Assembly: GCF_900496995.4 (NCBI RefSeq)
Contig: NC_044029.1
Location: 6,262,001-6,326,000, forward strand
Reading direction: 5' to 3'
Length of the DNA stretch: 64,000 nt
From: Aquila chrysaetos chrysaetos
Taxonomy: Eukaryota; Chordata; Aves; Accipitriformes; Accipitridae
This document shows, one piece after another, positions 26,245 to 37,938 of the stretch (positions are counted from its first letter, which is position 1; each line of letters starts with the position of its first letter). The notes beneath the pieces are model-generated. The model was not told where the DNA came from. It was given only the letters and a program-made list of their open reading frames with translations, and ran no database searches. Made by a program: the position numbers and the translations under genes.

Positions 26245-26275
<31 letters not shown>

Positions 26276-26277
26276 GA
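26243..26277 (+). repeat. GGC trinucleotide run in the presumed 5' UTR
   Basis: About 11 GGC/GCG triplets are broken by one CAG-like unit. CGG/GGC repeats in 5' leaders can vary in length. Here the run is short. Confidence 0.7.
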
Positions 26278-26337
26278 TCGCTGGTTCCTGCCGGTGAGGC
26301 GACGGGGGCGGGGCGGGCGGTCCGCACCCTCCCCCCT

Positions 26338-26367
26338 TCCTCCTCCTCCTCCTCCTCCTCCTCCTCC
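26338..26367 (+). repeat. (TCC)10 pyrimidine microsatellite in the presumed 5' UTR
   Basis: Ten perfect TCC units are followed by a C run. This is a pure pyrimidine tract with potential for triplex formation and length polymorphism. Confidence 0.8.
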
Positions 26368-26826
26368 CCCGGCTCTCCCCGCGCCGGTGCCCCCTCCCGC
26401 CTTCCCTCCCCAATTCGGTCGCCGCTTCCCTCCTCTCCCGCCCTCCTCTCCCTCCCTCCGCGGCCGCAGGGCGGGGGCGGCCGGCCGTGGGCAGGGCCGG
26501 GGAGCGCGGGGACCTTGTGCGCTCGACGAGCGGGCGGCGGCGGCAGGTTCACGGGCGCCTCGTCCCGGCCCCCGGCTGGGCGGCGGCGGCGGCGGCGGGG
26601 TCGGCCCGGCGGTACCGAGGTAAGAACGGCGGTGTGCGGTGGATCTCCTCCCGGCTGGCCGGGGCGGCGCGGCGGCAGGTGCAGCGTTGCTCCGTTCACC
26701 GCCGCGGGGCTGAGCGGGCCGTGGCCGGGTTCGCCCGGGGAAGCGGAGCGCTGGCGGGGTGCCGCGCTGCCGGGGCTTTAGCCGGTTTTTTTTTTTTGGC
26801 TTTTTTGGTTTTTTGGTGTTTTTTGG

Positions 26827-26860
26827 TTTTTTTTTTTTTTTTTTTTCCCCCCCCGCAGGT
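26827..26860 (+). promoter_or_regulatory. Strong polypyrimidine tract fused to CAG and an immediate donor (GTAACC)
   Basis: Twenty T (26827-26846), eight C and GCAG are followed directly by GTAACC. This reads as a near-ideal 3' splice site abutting a donor-like sequence at 26858/26859, only 239 nt inside intron 1. It could be a zero-length (recursive) exon, an alternative acceptor, or simply a homopolymer tract. Confidence 0.3.
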
Positions 26861-27020
26861 AACCGGAGCGCGCACCTGGCCGCCGCCGTGCAACCGGGGC
26901 GCGGCGTGACCTTGAGGGCAGCGGGATGCGGGGCTGAGCCTCCCGTGGGAAGCGCAGCCACCGGCCGCACCACCAACCGCGGGCAGGGCCGGCACGCCGC
27001 GGCCCCGCAGCCCCCGGCCC

Positions 27021-27068
27021 GGTGGTGGCGGGTGGGTGGGAGAGGTGGGGGGGGGGGGGGGCGGGCGG
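27021..27068 (+). repeat. G-rich tract with quadruplex potential at the start of intron 1
   Basis: Several runs of three or more G (GGCGGGTGGGTGGGAG then 14 or more G and GCGGG) occur within about 50 bp. In nascent RNA or the coding DNA strand this could fold as a quadruplex close to the donor of exon 1. Confidence 0.6.
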
Positions 27069-27837
27069 ATTAAGGCGGTGCTCAGCCCCCGCCGGGTTAA
27101 GTAGCCGGGATTAGCCCGCTGCGGCTGCACGACACCGGCATCCCCGGAGCCTCTCCGCCGCCCCGCGGGGGCCGGGAGCCCGGCACCGGCACCCGTGCAG
27201 TCCCCGTTGTCGTCGTCCCCCCCCCCGCCCCGCTCCCGCCGCTGCCGCCTCCTCCTTCCCTCCCTCGCCCGCCCGCCCGCCGCGCCCCCGGGGCGGTGTT
27301 TTTGGCCGCGGCCGGGTCGTACGGCGCTTTCCCGTCGGAGCGGGCGGGCTGTTTTGATTTATCGATGCCTGGCCGGGCTGCTCATCGACCGGCGCGGGCG
27401 GGGAAGGGATGCGGCGTCCCTGCGGGAGCCGGGAAAGCGAAACCCTCGCCGGCTTCGCGCCGCGGGTGAGCGTGGAGCCGCGGTGGGAAGCGGCTCTGAC
27501 GGCGGCGGGGACCGCTTCGTCCTCGTCCCGGCGGTGCCTGTAACCTTTGGATGTGGCACCACGTGAGTTCGGGAGCGGGGCCGGAGCCGGAGCCTCCGCC
27601 GGGGGATGGCTGGCGGCCGCCGGGCGCGGGAGGGAGCGCTCGCCGCTCACGGGTGGAGCGGAGCGGAGCGGAGCGGGTGTCCGCGCCGCAGCCCGCCCGG
27701 GCTTCCCCCGCCGAGCCTGTCGGCAAAGGCTGAGGTCGGCAGGATTTAGGATTTCGGGAGGAAGGTCTTCGTGGAAAGGTCGCGGGGTCTTCGGGAGCGT
27801 GGCGTGTGGCGGGGGGGAGTGGGGGTGTCTGCCTGAG

Positions 27838-27852
27838 CCCCCCCCCCCCCCC
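27838..27852. repeat. (C)15 homopolymer at the right edge of the CpG island
   Basis: Fifteen consecutive C. Another C run of 14 is at 28632-28645. Such runs are often misread, so their lengths may be inexact. Confidence 0.8.
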
Positions 27853-29543
27853 TTCCCTCTGGGAAGAGTTTGGAAATCGGGAGCTGTGGGTGAGTCTGCC
27901 CCGGGTTTTTCAGCCCGAGGGGCAACCTGTTTGCACGGCTGTAATAGGAGTCTGTGCAGTGCTATGCGTGTTCCTCGCTCGACACAAACCCTTAGTAATA
28001 CATGAATGTCTTTTTTTACGTTTCGCTTTTTAAACTGCATGAGAAGGGAGGGATGGGGGGAAAGAAAGATGCGCAGTCACAAGATTTCGGGGGCTTCTTT
28101 CTTGCCATTTTAGGATCCCCATTACAGAAGTCCTTAAATATCTGTTACATACGGCGTTCTTAAATGTGTAACTTCATTTGCTGAGGTTTTCATCTCGAGG
28201 TCTGTTCAAAAGGAACTGGTGATAACGCCTTGTGCCTTGCCTTAAACCCTCATTCTGAGGCTGTGCTTGCGCTGGTATCTGGCTTAACAGTGTTTGAGGG
28301 GTGACTAGCTAGGTCAATACCCAAATCGTGTCCCTTAACGTGTCCCTTCTTGGAAGTGATGTCCCAAGCCAAATGGACCTGGGAAACATGTCTTGCATCT
28401 TTAGCGATTGACAATCTTGACTTGCCGAGGGGAGAAGTAGAGCGTGCTTTTGGAAAACCGCTGCCTGTCCAAGAGCTGCTGCATCTTTAAAACACTCGTG
28501 GGTCCTAATGAATTTGAGTTGAAATAGTATTTTTCAGGTGCTTGAAAAGATCTCGGCTAGATAACTTGCCAACTCCTTGGTTCATCATGAAGTGTATTCA
28601 GAAGGTGGTAACAGTAGCTATAGCTAGTGCTCCCCCCCCCCCCCCACATTTGTTGGAGCTTTTCAAGGATTTGTTCCAAACACCACAGATCATGAATTCC
28701 AACAGAGGTAAACTTGGGTATCTTTAAACTATTGGCTCTTTTGGCAGGAATAGCTTCCAATGTACTAGGACTTTAATACTTATGGCATAATGAATGGAAA
28801 CTCGCTCGGTGTCAGTGGAAAAAGTGGTCACTGAATTCAGTGAGGAAAAAAAAAACTCCGTACACTTCAATGTGAAATTTTTGGTCTGGAACAGCATCGT
28901 TGTGTCGTTCGGTGTATTGCTGCTCTTTCTGTTCGTTATGGTAACCCACCCAGGTTGGGTTTATCTGAAGAAAACGGGGATCCTGTGTTGTGTACAGAGG
29001 CGTGCAGGTTTTACCAATCAATGTTGCTATCTCGGTGCTGAATTGCAACATTACTGCTTCAGTTCATTCAAAGAAAAATGCTGCTTACGTGTGGGTAACT
29101 AAAATGATACAAGTCAAAACTAATTTTACAGGGAATTGTGGCTGTACTGTGTATGCACACATACAGTGACTCACTATTGCATATTAAGCAGATGTGTTTG
29201 GGAACTTAAAGCAGAAAACAGGCTAGCGTCACATTAGCGTTGGGTAAACTGTATTGGTTTCTTACAAAGTTGCATTGCATACAGATAATGGTATAAGCAA
29301 AGGATCCCCATTCGTGTAATATACAATCAGCTAATAATCTGTGAGCGATCCTACCAATTAAACCACCCTACAATCTAATGTTAGAATCTCATTTAGAAAG
29401 CGACTCCTTCATGGACCACAATATAGAGAACTTCTGTCAGCTGTTAAAATCGAGAACCTCTAAACCATGTTGTGGAAGCTTAACAGGAAGCTGAGAGGCT
29501 TGTAAATGTTCTGCAGCTCAGTCAAGAAGGTCTAGTAATTACC

Positions 29544-29569
29544 TTTTTTTTTTTTTTTTTTTTTTTTTT
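29544..29569. repeat. (T)26 homopolymer in intron 1
   Basis: Twenty-six consecutive T. It may be the tail of a minus-strand retroposon or simple slippage; no element body is recognised beside it. Confidence 0.85.
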
Positions 29570-29739
29570 ACTGTTTGAGTTTATTCAGAAAAGGATATGA
29601 TAAACTGGAGACAGTCATAAGATGAAGGTATTAAGAAGGAAGAAACGTAGGTTGGATCTGCTGAAGCCACCTCCAAAACAGATGCTTTGGAAGTATTAAC
29701 TTTGCCAACGTTTAAGATTTAGAGCTGGGAACTCAATAT

Positions 29740-29870
29740 TAACTGACAAGTTCAAAATGGACTTGGCAAAGCAATCAATAACATGCCATAGCAAGCAAGT
29801 CTCCCTTGACATAAGGGTGGACAAGATAACCTAAAGTATCTTCTAACTCAAATTTCTTCCATTAAGGTAG
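29740..29870 (+). repeat. Possible degenerate CR1 3' end
   Basis: The words GGTGGACAAGATAACCT and TATCTTCTAACTCAAATTTC resemble the terminal CR1 segment of birds (the GGTTGGACTAGATGATC then TCCTTCCAACCC pattern). The match is approximate and made by eye. No terminal 8-mer repeat could be confirmed. Confidence 0.4.
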
Positions 29871-32482
29871 ACTAAATATTAATGGCACTGAGCATTCTTT
29901 ACCACTGAAATGTGACCTCAGTGATGTCTTTCAGTGTTTGAACTGTTTATTTTAATATATGTTCTCTTCTGTTTTTAAAGGGGAAATAACACTAGTGCAA
30001 CAAGGATACGCATTTTGCTCAGAGTTGAAGTCGGATTTCAGTTAGCAAAATTTAATCTAATGCAGGATAATGAACAGCCATGATTAGCCCAGGGCATTTA
30101 AATATCTTTTGAGAAATAAGGAAGACTACTTGAATCTATAGCAGATTTTGTTATAGAAAAGCATGCTTACTTTCCTCCAAAAGGATCAATAAAATTGCAA
30201 TAATATTCTTAAATTTGTACTCTTTAGTATCCTCAACTTGTCTTAAAATGAATAATAATAATAAAACTTGTTAAAAGCTGCTGTTCAGGAGATAATAATC
30301 TTTCTCTGTAGAGTATTTTAATTAAAAATTAGATAAAATCTAGGGGTTGCAGTATTGTGTCTGAAAAGCTAAGATTAGCTCTGCCTGCTGGCTTGCTATA
30401 GTGTGCAACAGTCTCAAGCAGGTTTGTTTTTTTTTTTTTTATTCGAACCTGTTGAATTTTCTCTTGAAGGCATCATTTTTATTTCTCCGTACAAAGTTGA
30501 GTGATGGAAGAACAAGGAGGGCAGCGGACATGAGGTGATACTGTTGCCTGTTTGAAAAAGAAAAGTGAACGTAGGATGATTTATGTAGACGATGGGTATT
30601 TCTCACAAGCATTAAGAATTAACTCAAAACAGTTTGTCTTTAGATTTAAATTTCTTCACTTTTAAATAACTGTCACTAATGTTAGTTTTCCCCTAGCTTT
30701 GGGTTCAAATAAAGAACTAATTCACTAAAGAGCTAGTTCACTAATTGCACAGCAGAGTGATAAAAAAATAAGAAAGGAAGGAAGGATTTTTTTGTTCTTG
30801 AAGCCCCCCAAACATTTGTATCTGCATGTAAAAACTAAAAATGTGTTCAGTGCCTCTGAAACAGGGCAGCTGCATACAGAAGATGGAAGCAATGGTAATA
30901 AGCAGTATAGAGGAAGGATTTTTGCGGGGTAACATGTACAGTGAAATCAACAGGCAAAATATTAGACTAACCCATCTTGGAACGGTCGCATCTTTTTACA
31001 CCAAATGGAATTTTCACACAAGTACATGGTATCGTCCAATTTGTCTTTTATTTCTAAATTATCAGGCTTTCAAATACAGTTTATAAAAATGAGTTTCTAG
31101 TTTTCATGACAGGTTTCACTTGATACGAACAGTAAATTTGAGGGATCTGCCTGTTCAGGCTATTCATATTCCAGTAAACATTATGAAAGTGATTGCTGCT
31201 GCCACTTATAAATCTTATTCTAACTGACAGATGACAGCAGGAGGTGTTATTAGTTTAATTTTGCTGAATTGCAAAGTAGACATGAGGCTTTCTCAGTTGG
31301 TATTTCAAAGGTCTGGTGGGAGAAGAAATGTAAAGAAAATGTAGGAGGCGTTTTTTTTTAAAAAAAAAAAAAAAAGCCCAGAAATAGCTCTGAAAATAAA
31401 TCCAAATTCTTTTTGTCCAGTAAGAGATAAGATGTAACTTGCTGTTACAAGACAGACAAACAACATCTGCCTTGCCTTTGGAAGGGAATGGACTGAGGAA
31501 GAGGGTATACCCTCCCCTTACTGCTGTTTGCAGCTGTACTGTGCAGTTAAGGAGTGCATGGATGCGTTTTGAGGATGACAGCCTTGATAAGCTTTGAGGC
31601 CGGCTACTAAGTCGGGCTGGTTTTGCCACTTAAAATATGACCCGTCTCAGCGGTAGGGGTAGTGTTGGCTTATTGCTGGTTATTTTCTGATACTGCTTTG
31701 GAGGAGAGAGCTAGGTAAGTTCCTGCATGGACTCCTACTTACACTGAACTTCAGTGGTCTGCCTGTCTCAGTTTTTTTAATATTGCTTACGAGCTGGATG
31801 CCGCCTTAATTCCCAGCGAGCACAGGAAACACCATGTTCTTAAAACACACTTCTGCGGAGCCTATCACTTGTAATCTGCTACCCTTACTTGTGCCCTTAT
31901 ATTCACAGAAAGATAAGGTGGCAGCAGGGAATACAACACTATTGGGTTCTGACCACTTGGTGTACAGTGTCTGCTCTACGAAGAGGAGGCCCGGGATGTA
32001 CTGTACTCTGCATAGTCGATAGCGACAAACCCCATCTCAAGGCAGAAAAGATGATTCGGCTGCTCTTGCTCTAAGTAACTATCTAACTTCGTGGGACTCA
32101 ACCCAAGGTTCACAGTGGTGTACTCTTTTTCTGTTTGTCTTAGGTCTTCATCGAAACGCAGACTTTGGTATTCATTTTAGGATTTTTGAATCCGAGGTGA
32201 TCTTTATCACCTTTACAATACACGCACCAGTGGAAGAAAAATCAAGTGCTCTTTTCGCTGGAATGTTACAGATGTGCCGTGCCCTTACATAGAGATCACA
32301 CAACCATTTTTGCACTTGTTATTTGACAAGTGACTGGCGGCTTGTCCATGTGGATCTTTCAGGATTGCTTCTGTGTCTATGCAAATACAAGGATGTGTTG
32401 CTTGCGGTGTGTACTTTGGCTTCCTGAACTACTGCATTTCTAATGAAATCGAGACATCTTGGGTCTTATGTGATAACAAATT

Positions 32483-32486
<4 letters not shown>

Positions 32487-32513
<27 letters not shown>
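32487..32513. repeat. (A)27 homopolymer in intron 1
   Basis: Twenty-seven consecutive A, then TTAAAAA. No associated element is recognised. Confidence 0.85.
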
Positions 32514-33610
32514 TTAAAAAGACACTCCATAGCTGTATGAGAGAATAAACTTCATTTCCAAATCAGATCAGAATATCTATCTGGATTTAAAACCAATAAA
32601 AAACAACTGATAGCTCCATACGGGGAAAGGAGGAAGAAGAGACATTAGCTGTGTTTGGTGGAGTTTTTCCACCATAGAAAGACAGGACCATAGCGCTATG
32701 CTCTTCGTTGAAATAAGGAGCTTAGTCACTAGCAGTAAAGTAGTCTTGTAGCTACTGCAAGCTTTTTTTATGAATACTTGTAGAATATTATAAAAAGTGA
32801 AGAGGCCACCGTGACTCTCCAAAAGCTTGGAAAACATTTGGTTTTATATGGTAGGTGTTTCAAGGGATGTAAGTCTTTTGAGTCCTGATCAGAAGACTTG
32901 CTAGTCACTTCTGTTAATATAAGATGTTTGATTGCTTTTTTAATATTCTGAAGTTATGGCACACTTCTCTCATAGTCCTCTGAAGCTGCTGTGTTGATCA
33001 GCATAGTCCAAGAGACCATGAGGACAGTGAGACAGCTTCATTTGTACTTGCTATTTGGCTTGTCACTGTGAGTGGAAAGTTTCATGGGGTGGCTGAGGTG
33101 GCCTGGTAGCTACTTTCGTTTCACACTGTCCTGGGCTGCTCAATAACTTCCCCCTCCTTTGCGCCATCTCTGCTCCTTTGCATCTACTTGCTGTGCCAGT
33201 AGATGATTTGTGTTACACAATCCTTGTGCACAGACTGGGATCTCCAAGGCGAGAGGCGAGGCTCGTAGGAGGGAAGCAGCACGAGTCTTCGGATCGATGG
33301 TGTGGGAACGTTCTTCCTTGCGTGGTCATCACCTGAAACCATTCCCTAGAGAGTATTAACCTTTTCGTGTGGAAGAACTTGAAGTTATTGTTCTGACAGT
33401 AGACCGGAGAGTATTTTGAGTGCCAGCCTTCAACTAATGGCTTTCCAGAAAAGATTATTTGGATCTATCCATAGAGATCTTTGCACTAAATAAAATATTA
33501 AAAAATATTACAACAGATTAGCTATATGCCTAGGTGGTTTCTGATACTGCAGCAGTGGAGGAAATGAAAAGTTGTTTGTCATATTGTGCGTCCAGACTCG
33601 CTTTCTGTGG

Positions 33611-33628
33611 TTTTTTATGTAGGTAAGA
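33611..33628 (+). promoter_or_regulatory. Candidate recursive splice site (TAG then GTAAGA) in intron 1
   Basis: A T-rich stretch ending ATGTAG at 33622 is followed directly by GTAAGA. The form fits the acceptor-donor fusion used for stepwise removal of long introns. The pyrimidine tract is short. Confidence 0.2.
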
Positions 33629-35159
33629 CTGAGGAGATAGTAACAAGGAATGGGTAGAAAAGATGACAGGTATGGTTAACCTTAAATTATTTGTGAAAGG
33701 GTAGTATTTTTGAACCTCTCCTGGCCATTTAGATAGAGTAGAGACTAAAGCAGGATTGTAATATGCATATTAAGCAGGAGTTTTTTCACTTTCATCTAGG
33801 TGCAACTGCTATCACTGTTGATATTGCACTTTAAATTGCTTTATGTCACTTGGGTCTGCCAATTTTTCTTTGCTTGGGAATGAAGCTGGTGCAAAACTTC
33901 ATGAAGCCTATGGAATAACAATGCAAATCAATACTTAAGTTAGAGCGGTGTCTAGCAGCCTCATTCCGGTGAGGCTGTGTGAAACATGAAATGATTTAAA
34001 CTGGCTGGCAGGATCTGTGCCAGACAGCTTTCAAATGTACATAGTTGAGACTGACAGCTGGAGAGGGTAGGTGCTCTACCGCTGCTAGCACAACTGCTTT
34101 ACTTCTGCTTTATTAACAGCTCCAATCATTTCAGCTTGTGTTCACCAACTTCAGCTCTGAAATCCATGTAGTTAACAGTGGCTGCAATTTTCATGTTCTG
34201 CAATGAGCTTGCTTTGCATAGTGAAATGTCTTAACATCTACACAAAGTCTGATTTCAGACTTTCTGTTGGTAATAGGTAGATTTGGCTGTGGTGACTGCA
34301 GATCTAGGGGTTTGTTTCTAAACTGGAGCTGTGTTTCTAAAGTGAGTTGAAAGAGATTTGGTAATAAAGCACTAAATTATCTAGGATTTGAGAAAAGCAT
34401 GGTCTCTTACCTTTCAGATTTCTTTTTTTTTTTTTTTTGCGTGTTAGTTGATTTCTGTTAGTGGAGGCACTCGTAGCGGAGCTATCCTACAGATGAGAGA
34501 TGGCTGCTCATGGTGCATACCAGGTTACAGGGACCTTTTGAAAAAGCTTTAGTACAAACACACACTTCCAAAAATGAAATACCAGCATATAAAGCAGTGG
34601 TACTTACTGAGGATATTGTCTGCTTGTGAATGAACAATTCACACGTGGTTTATTTTTTTCCTTGTTGATCCTGGCGTTGCTGGGCACTGGATAGCAGCAC
34701 CTCAAACTGTATTACCAAAACCATTCAGAAAAGGTTGTCTTGGTTATGCAAAGTCTGACACCCTAAAGCTGCGGTGTGAAATTAAGCTACCTCAAAGCAC
34801 AGGAAATCAGTTTACCAGATGGAAAAATACAAGGGGTAGATGCTTGAGGGGAGTACTTTATTTTTATTTTCTGGGAAGATACTGTAGTAACATTTTTGGT
34901 AAGCGGACTACTCACTCCAAAACTGAAACACTGAATTTGCATAGGCTGGAAGATTAATGTTCTCATGCTATTGTCAAATCTAAAGCTAGAGAAATGAATA
35001 TGGAGAATAAAGCTATATATAACCACAGGCAAAATGCTTTCAACCGGACAAAGTAAATATATGTTACTTTGAGGCAGTAATCATAAACCAGGCTTGTTTC
35101 AAGCTCCTGACGGGAGTTGCCAAAGGCCTGTCCTGAGCATTACTGAGCCGGCAAAGTGA

Positions 35160-35900
35160 AAACGCTACCGAAGGGCTTTCCTCTTCGCTGTGACGGGGAG
35201 GGGTAGCTGGAAATGGCGATGCGTGGGTGATGGATGGTGGTGGTAGGGCTGCCGGGGGGGGTCTAGGTGCCTGGGGGTGAGGGTGAACGGGAAAGTGGGG
35301 GCTGCCTGGGGCCCGTCCCCCTGCGGTGGGGCTGGAGGAGGAGGAGGAGGTCTGGAGGAAAGGTCTTGGCCACGCTGCCAGACAGGGGAGCCTGAGTCAG
35401 CAGCAGGGTTCTCCTGTGCTGGCGAGGACGTCGGCAAGAGCGTGGCCAGCAGGTTGTCGACCTCCATCGTGCTCGTGAGGCTGCATCCAAAACGGCGACA
35501 GGGAGAGGCTGGCAGAGGGGTCGCTAAGCCGGTTAGAGGATGAGCGAGGCGGCTTTGCTTGACGTGGAAGGGAGGAGGCTGAGGAGGGACCCTGGTGATG
35601 GTCTTCGGCGGGGCCTCACGGAGAAGGTGCAGCCAGGCTCTTCTCTTTCCCAGGATGAACGTGGGGGTGAGGAGAAGAGCTTCCACGACTGACTTGAGCC
35701 GGCGAGGCCTGCGCTGCGCTGGAAGGCAGTAGTCCCCATCGCCCGTGTGACCCTCCGGAGGAACCGCCGGCATGGCTGCCGTCTTCCTCGTCACCGGCCC
35801 TCGTCGAGGGCTGTCCCCCGACCTCGAGGTCGGGTGAGCGTCGGTGCTGGCGCGGGCTGGGGCGCAGGACTGTACCTTCAGGCAGCAGCGTAGGCTCGGA
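35160..35900. promoter_or_regulatory. Second GC-rich, CpG-dense island inside intron 1
   Basis: GC and CpG content rise sharply against an AT-rich background for about 740 bp and then fall again. All three minus-strand frames stay open over large parts (for example 35165-35794, 209 codons, rich in Pro, Arg, Ser and His). The reading has no recognisable domain and low-complexity character, so I do not call a gene. The segment could be an alternative promoter, an enhancer-type orphan CpG island, or an old insertion of GC-rich sequence such as a retrocopy. Two perfect inverted repeats lie at its right end. Confidence 0.55.
35797..35834. repeat. Two adjacent perfect inverted repeats in the intronic CpG island
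   Basis: GCCCTCG-T-CGAGGGC (35797-35811) has 7-bp arms around one base. CCCGACCTCGAGGTCGGG (35817-35834) is an 18-bp perfect palindrome. They are 5 bp apart and followed at once by a donor-like GTGAGC. Confidence 0.85.
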
Positions 35901-37918
35901 TATTCCTAAACTAACTGTGAAACCACATCCTTCCTCTTGCATGTGCCTGCTCTGACATGGTAGTGCAGCTGCTTGATAGGCGAGTTCAGCCGACTGCGCT
36001 TAACTTCAGCAGAGCAATCCTGGCCACTTACATAAACGTCTTAAAAAAACTGAAACTTGTCGCTCCGGGCCTCTTCTGCTGTTGAAGAGACGCAAGCGCA
36101 TCTAAGATAAGATTCACGTGACTATTTTAGATTGTGTCCTAGGTGGCTAAATTTAATCTTTCCGCGGAGAAGTTATTATGTACCCGTTGCCTATTTAATA
36201 AATAAATAAATAAAAAGCCTGAAGTGCCTACCTTAGATATAGTTGTTACCATCTGATCAGGTGAATCTCACGTGTGATGGGAGGAATGTAAACTTGTAAC
36301 CCGTGGAATGCAAACGGGCTTCAGAGCTTCAGTTCTGACCTCCAGGTGGTGAGAGGAGAAGGGGTTAGGGAAGAGCACAACTTCAGCCTTGGCTTCTAAA
36401 AAAGCTCTCGCATCTGCTGCATGCTGTCTGTTGCTAATTATTGAAGTACTAAATCTCAGGGAGTGATTAATACTGGAATCGGTAATTGTTCGGCTGTGTT
36501 CTTAATGTAAGGTCTTCAGCTTTTCAGTAAAAAGCTGAGATAACAACAAACCTCTGTAAATCCTTAAAGGCAGCTGTAGTAATTTAAAAGTGTAAAATTC
36601 TGTGGAATTTGCTGTAGAAACTTATCCAAGAGGAAAAGTGCTCCAAATATACTCATGTTTCATGGGGCTTTTCAGTCCTTCCCCCCACCCTACCTATTCT
36701 GTATAAATAGATCACATGTTTTAACCTGCTGATTAGAAGCCTAATGTCAGTCTCTCAGATGTAAAGGGTATTATAAACATAATTATTTGGGAGCCTAATG
36801 AGGCTCCAGTTGCAGGATGAATTAGAGTTGTGGTATCATACTCAACCAATAAATTGCTATGTGAATTTTTGGCGTTCACCTTGCTTATACCACCTGTTTA
36901 CGACTTTGTCGTCATAAATTCAGTCACATCTTTTGACAAATGCATCTTTCCTGCAAGCGTGGTTTCACATTTGCTTGACTCAAGCAGGTTCGTTGTAGTT
37001 CTGTGCCCTGTTTTGAGTTGGCACTGGTATTGGATTATCTGTGTGGTGAGTCTGGTTAGACAACCAGTCTGCCTGAAAAACAGCATTTTTCCTATCTGGA
37101 TCAGCTTCTCGTGTATGTGCAGAAACTTCGCTGTTGTCACAAGAGACGGCAGTAACTTGGGGAAGGGCAGGATGATCAGAGTGGTTGGGACACATCCTGA
37201 TACTTGGGCATCACCGTGTTTGTGATGGAAGAGGCAGGGCTTCTCCTGCTGTGGTTGCCCTACATAAAGCACACTGAGCAGCCTGGTCGGAGTCCTGGGA
37301 ACCAGGGACGCTGCTGGAGCCCTGAATTTCAACAGCAAAACTGTGAGGTGGTCTCGTCCCATGCTAGGGGAGAAACTTTAGTCAGCTATACAATGTTCAA
37401 CCGTAAGCTCTGTAAAATGGGGACCAGTTTGGCCCATTGACTTACTCGTTTAGCGAATCTGCTATGTGAAAATGAAGCTGAGAAGCGAACACCACTTTCC
37501 TGTAGGAAGTGGGGAGCAGAAGCAGCTGTCTAACTTGCCAAAGGGTGGTTCTTCTATTTTCAGAACTTGAAACAAGTGAAGGCTAAATTCCATAGCTACA
37601 GGCACATTCTTCTTGGATGGGTAGTAATCAAAAACTAATGATTCAAGCCGTCAAAGCTTTTTAAAGTTCATGTGAAGTTTAAGATTATGGAAATTTATCT
37701 TTTCTTTGAGAGGAGGAGAGTGTTTTGCTGCTCTTCTAGAAGAAATTTTGAGACTAAGGAGCTCATTGCATTTGTGTGACCTCTTGTATATGAACTTCTA
37801 AATAGTGAAACTTAGAAATAACCACCGGAAAAAATAGTTTGATGAATGCTTAAGATTGGCAAGAATATTGTATTAGCTTAGCCTCCTACCAAAAAGTTGG
37901 GAAATACTGACTTTATTT

Positions 37919-37938
37919 AAAAAAAAAAAAAAAAAAAA
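37919..37938. repeat. (A)20 homopolymer in intron 1
   Basis: Twenty consecutive A followed by GGGAAAAAAA. Simple sequence with no associated element recognised. Confidence 0.8.

Larger units (their letters stand above)
26000..26619 (+). other. ATP2B1: Probable untranslated exon 1 of ATP2B1 (5' end not defined)
   Basis: A near-consensus donor (CCGAG then GTAAGA, break at 26619/26620) lies in the CpG island, 27.4 kb upstream of the exon 2 acceptor. An untranslated GC-rich first exon followed by a long first intron is the known layout of ATP2B1 in vertebrates. No ATG occurs from about 25,730 to beyond 26,619, consistent with a leader. The start given is nominal and the true start site or sites could be anywhere in about 25,950-26,550. 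The segment contains a G-rich tract, a GGC run and a TCC run. Another donor-like GGTGAG at 26293-26298 could give a shorter exon. Confidence 0.6.
24950..27950. promoter_or_regulatory. CpG island spanning the ATP2B1 promoter and first exon
   Basis: GC content and CpG density rise abruptly from the AT-rich flank near 24,950-25,150, peak between 25,200 and 27,750, and fall by about 27,950. This is typical of a broad housekeeping-type promoter. Long open frames on both strands here (for example 25876-26976 on the minus strand) are proline-, arginine- and glycine-rich low-complexity readings caused by the lack of stop codons, not genes. The island extends well to both sides of the presumed start site, so divergent initiation is possible. 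Confidence 0.9.

Noticed and set aside
25876..26976. 366-codon open frame on the minus strand in the CpG island, and similar frames on both strands from 24,852 to 28,040
   Set aside because: Composition is Pro/Arg/Gly/Ala low complexity caused by high GC content and few stop codons. No domain is seen and several frames overlap.
31693..31716. TAG then GTAAGT in intron 1 as a recursive splice site
   Set aside because: The sequence before the AG is purine-rich, so the acceptor half is poor.
35165..35794. 209-codon open frame on the minus strand in the second CpG island
   Set aside because: It has no recognisable domain, its composition follows GC content, and the other two minus-strand frames are also open. 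It is kept as an island, not called a gene.
36830..37362. 131-codon (+) and 154-codon (-) frames open on both strands over the same region
   Set aside because: Neither resembles a known protein, no splice or promoter context is seen, and mutual overlap suggests chance.
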